Shown here piece after piece: positions 63,822 to 64,000 of a stretch of 64,000 nucleotides of DNA. Below the pieces are notes generated by a model. The model worked only from the letters and a program-made list of their open reading frames with translations. It did no database searches and was not told where the DNA came from. Numbering within the stretch: the first letter of the stretch is position 1; every line of letters starts with the position of its first letter. The position numbers were made by a program, and so were the translations under genes. The DNA comes from CAYLJO01 sp964383905. GTDB lineage: Bacteria > Acidobacteriota > Blastocatellia > Pyrinomonadales > Pyrinomonadaceae. The stretch lies in assembly GCA_964383905.1 (NCBI GenBank), contig CAYLJO010000001.1, forward strand, positions 1-64,000, in the 5' to 3' direction.

Positions 63822-64000
63822 ATGAAGCGCAATACAACACTGACCGCGATCATCATGGCCCTATGTCTGGCCGGAGGATCCCTCATCATGGCCGCGACAA
63901 GACCTCAGGAAGGTAGGAAGTCAGGTGATCAGGCTAAACTCGCAGGCCAGGCCAAGATTACCATGGAGCAAGCGCGTGAGGCGGCTCTCAGGCGCGCCCC
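63822..64000 (+). CDS. PepSY-domain protein, cut by window end
   Basis: Only the first 59 codons are in the window: a signal peptide (TAIIMALCLAGGSLIMAA), a charged linker, then KITMEQAREAALRRAP, which is how PepSY domains begin. PepSY proteins are small periplasmic proteins frequently encoded next to two-component systems. AAGGAG lies about 10 nt before the ATG. The promoter carries the response-regulator-type box. Confidence 0.8.
   Translation, partial: MKRNTTLTAIIMALCLAGGSLIMAATRPQEGRKSGDQAKLAGQAKITMEQAREAALRRA

Noticed and set aside
1..64000. CRISPR array, prophage or plasmid replication genes
   Set aside because: No regular spaced repeats, no phage structural or integrase genes and no replication initiator were seen.

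Overview
The window is about 64 kb of GC-rich bacterial chromosome. The gene content points to an Acidobacteriota member, probably class Blastocatellia: a VWFA-related acidobacterial-domain protein, a remnant of an acidobacterial-type MacB/FtsX permease, carboxypeptidase-regulatory-domain TonB receptors, a Ser/Thr kinase with an N-terminal Cys motif, DUF4214 and FecR/DUF6600 proteins, and a large glycoside hydrolase repertoire. This assignment is inferred from gene families, not from a marker gene. No CRISPR array, rRNA operon, prophage or replication origin was seen. There is one tRNA, tRNA-Ser(GCT).

Layout. 0.5-8.1 kb is a minus-strand housekeeping block: dxs, a proline-rich membrane protein, tlyA, a YkgJ-like cysteine-cluster protein, a predicted structured RNA gene of about 510 nt with its own consensus promoter and terminator, nadK, and a dicarboxylate/glutamate symporter. 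8.1-11.3 kb has a Tat-exported metallophosphoesterase, an ISKra4-like insertion sequence with a frameshifted transposase, and tRNA-Ser. 11.4-20.6 kb holds a DUF421 protein, gltX, a secreted SnoaL-like protein, a 1162-residue GH18-CE4-GT2 fusion, a frameshifted MerR regulator with its target-like gene, and rlmN. 20.9-26.9 kb is an accessory island of about a dozen very small plus-strand genes around a VWA protein. Their junctions carry a recurrent purine-rich element, and two of them encode related micro-membrane proteins. A permease remnant ends the island.

26.9-41.5 kb contains a PDZ-alpha/beta hydrolase, a zinc-ribbon membrane protein, a TolB-like propeller, GH10 xylanase, a C-terminally altered GH9 cellulase, cupin, DUF983, DinB, a kinase-like protein with a destroyed catalytic loop, a GYD protein, a frameshifted citrate synthase and a Nudix hydrolase. 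41.7-54.1 kb has a DUF4214 propeller protein, a FecR/DUF6600 protein, the glpK-glpD pair, a cytochrome P450, a TPR-DUF4388 protein and an HD-GYP protein.

54.7-64 kb looks like one regulon. Two tandem TonB-dependent receptors and a YncE-like propeller are on the minus strand. Divergent from them is an OmpR-type response regulator with its histidine kinase, followed by a PepSY protein cut by the window end. The yncE-side promoter and the pepSY promoter share a nearly identical 19-bp direct-repeat box exactly 9 nt before the -10 element. This strongly suggests direct control by the response regulator.

Indels in short homopolymers or dinucleotide runs break four reading frames (transposase, merR, a small island gene, citrate synthase). 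Either the assembly has residual errors or several genes are decaying.
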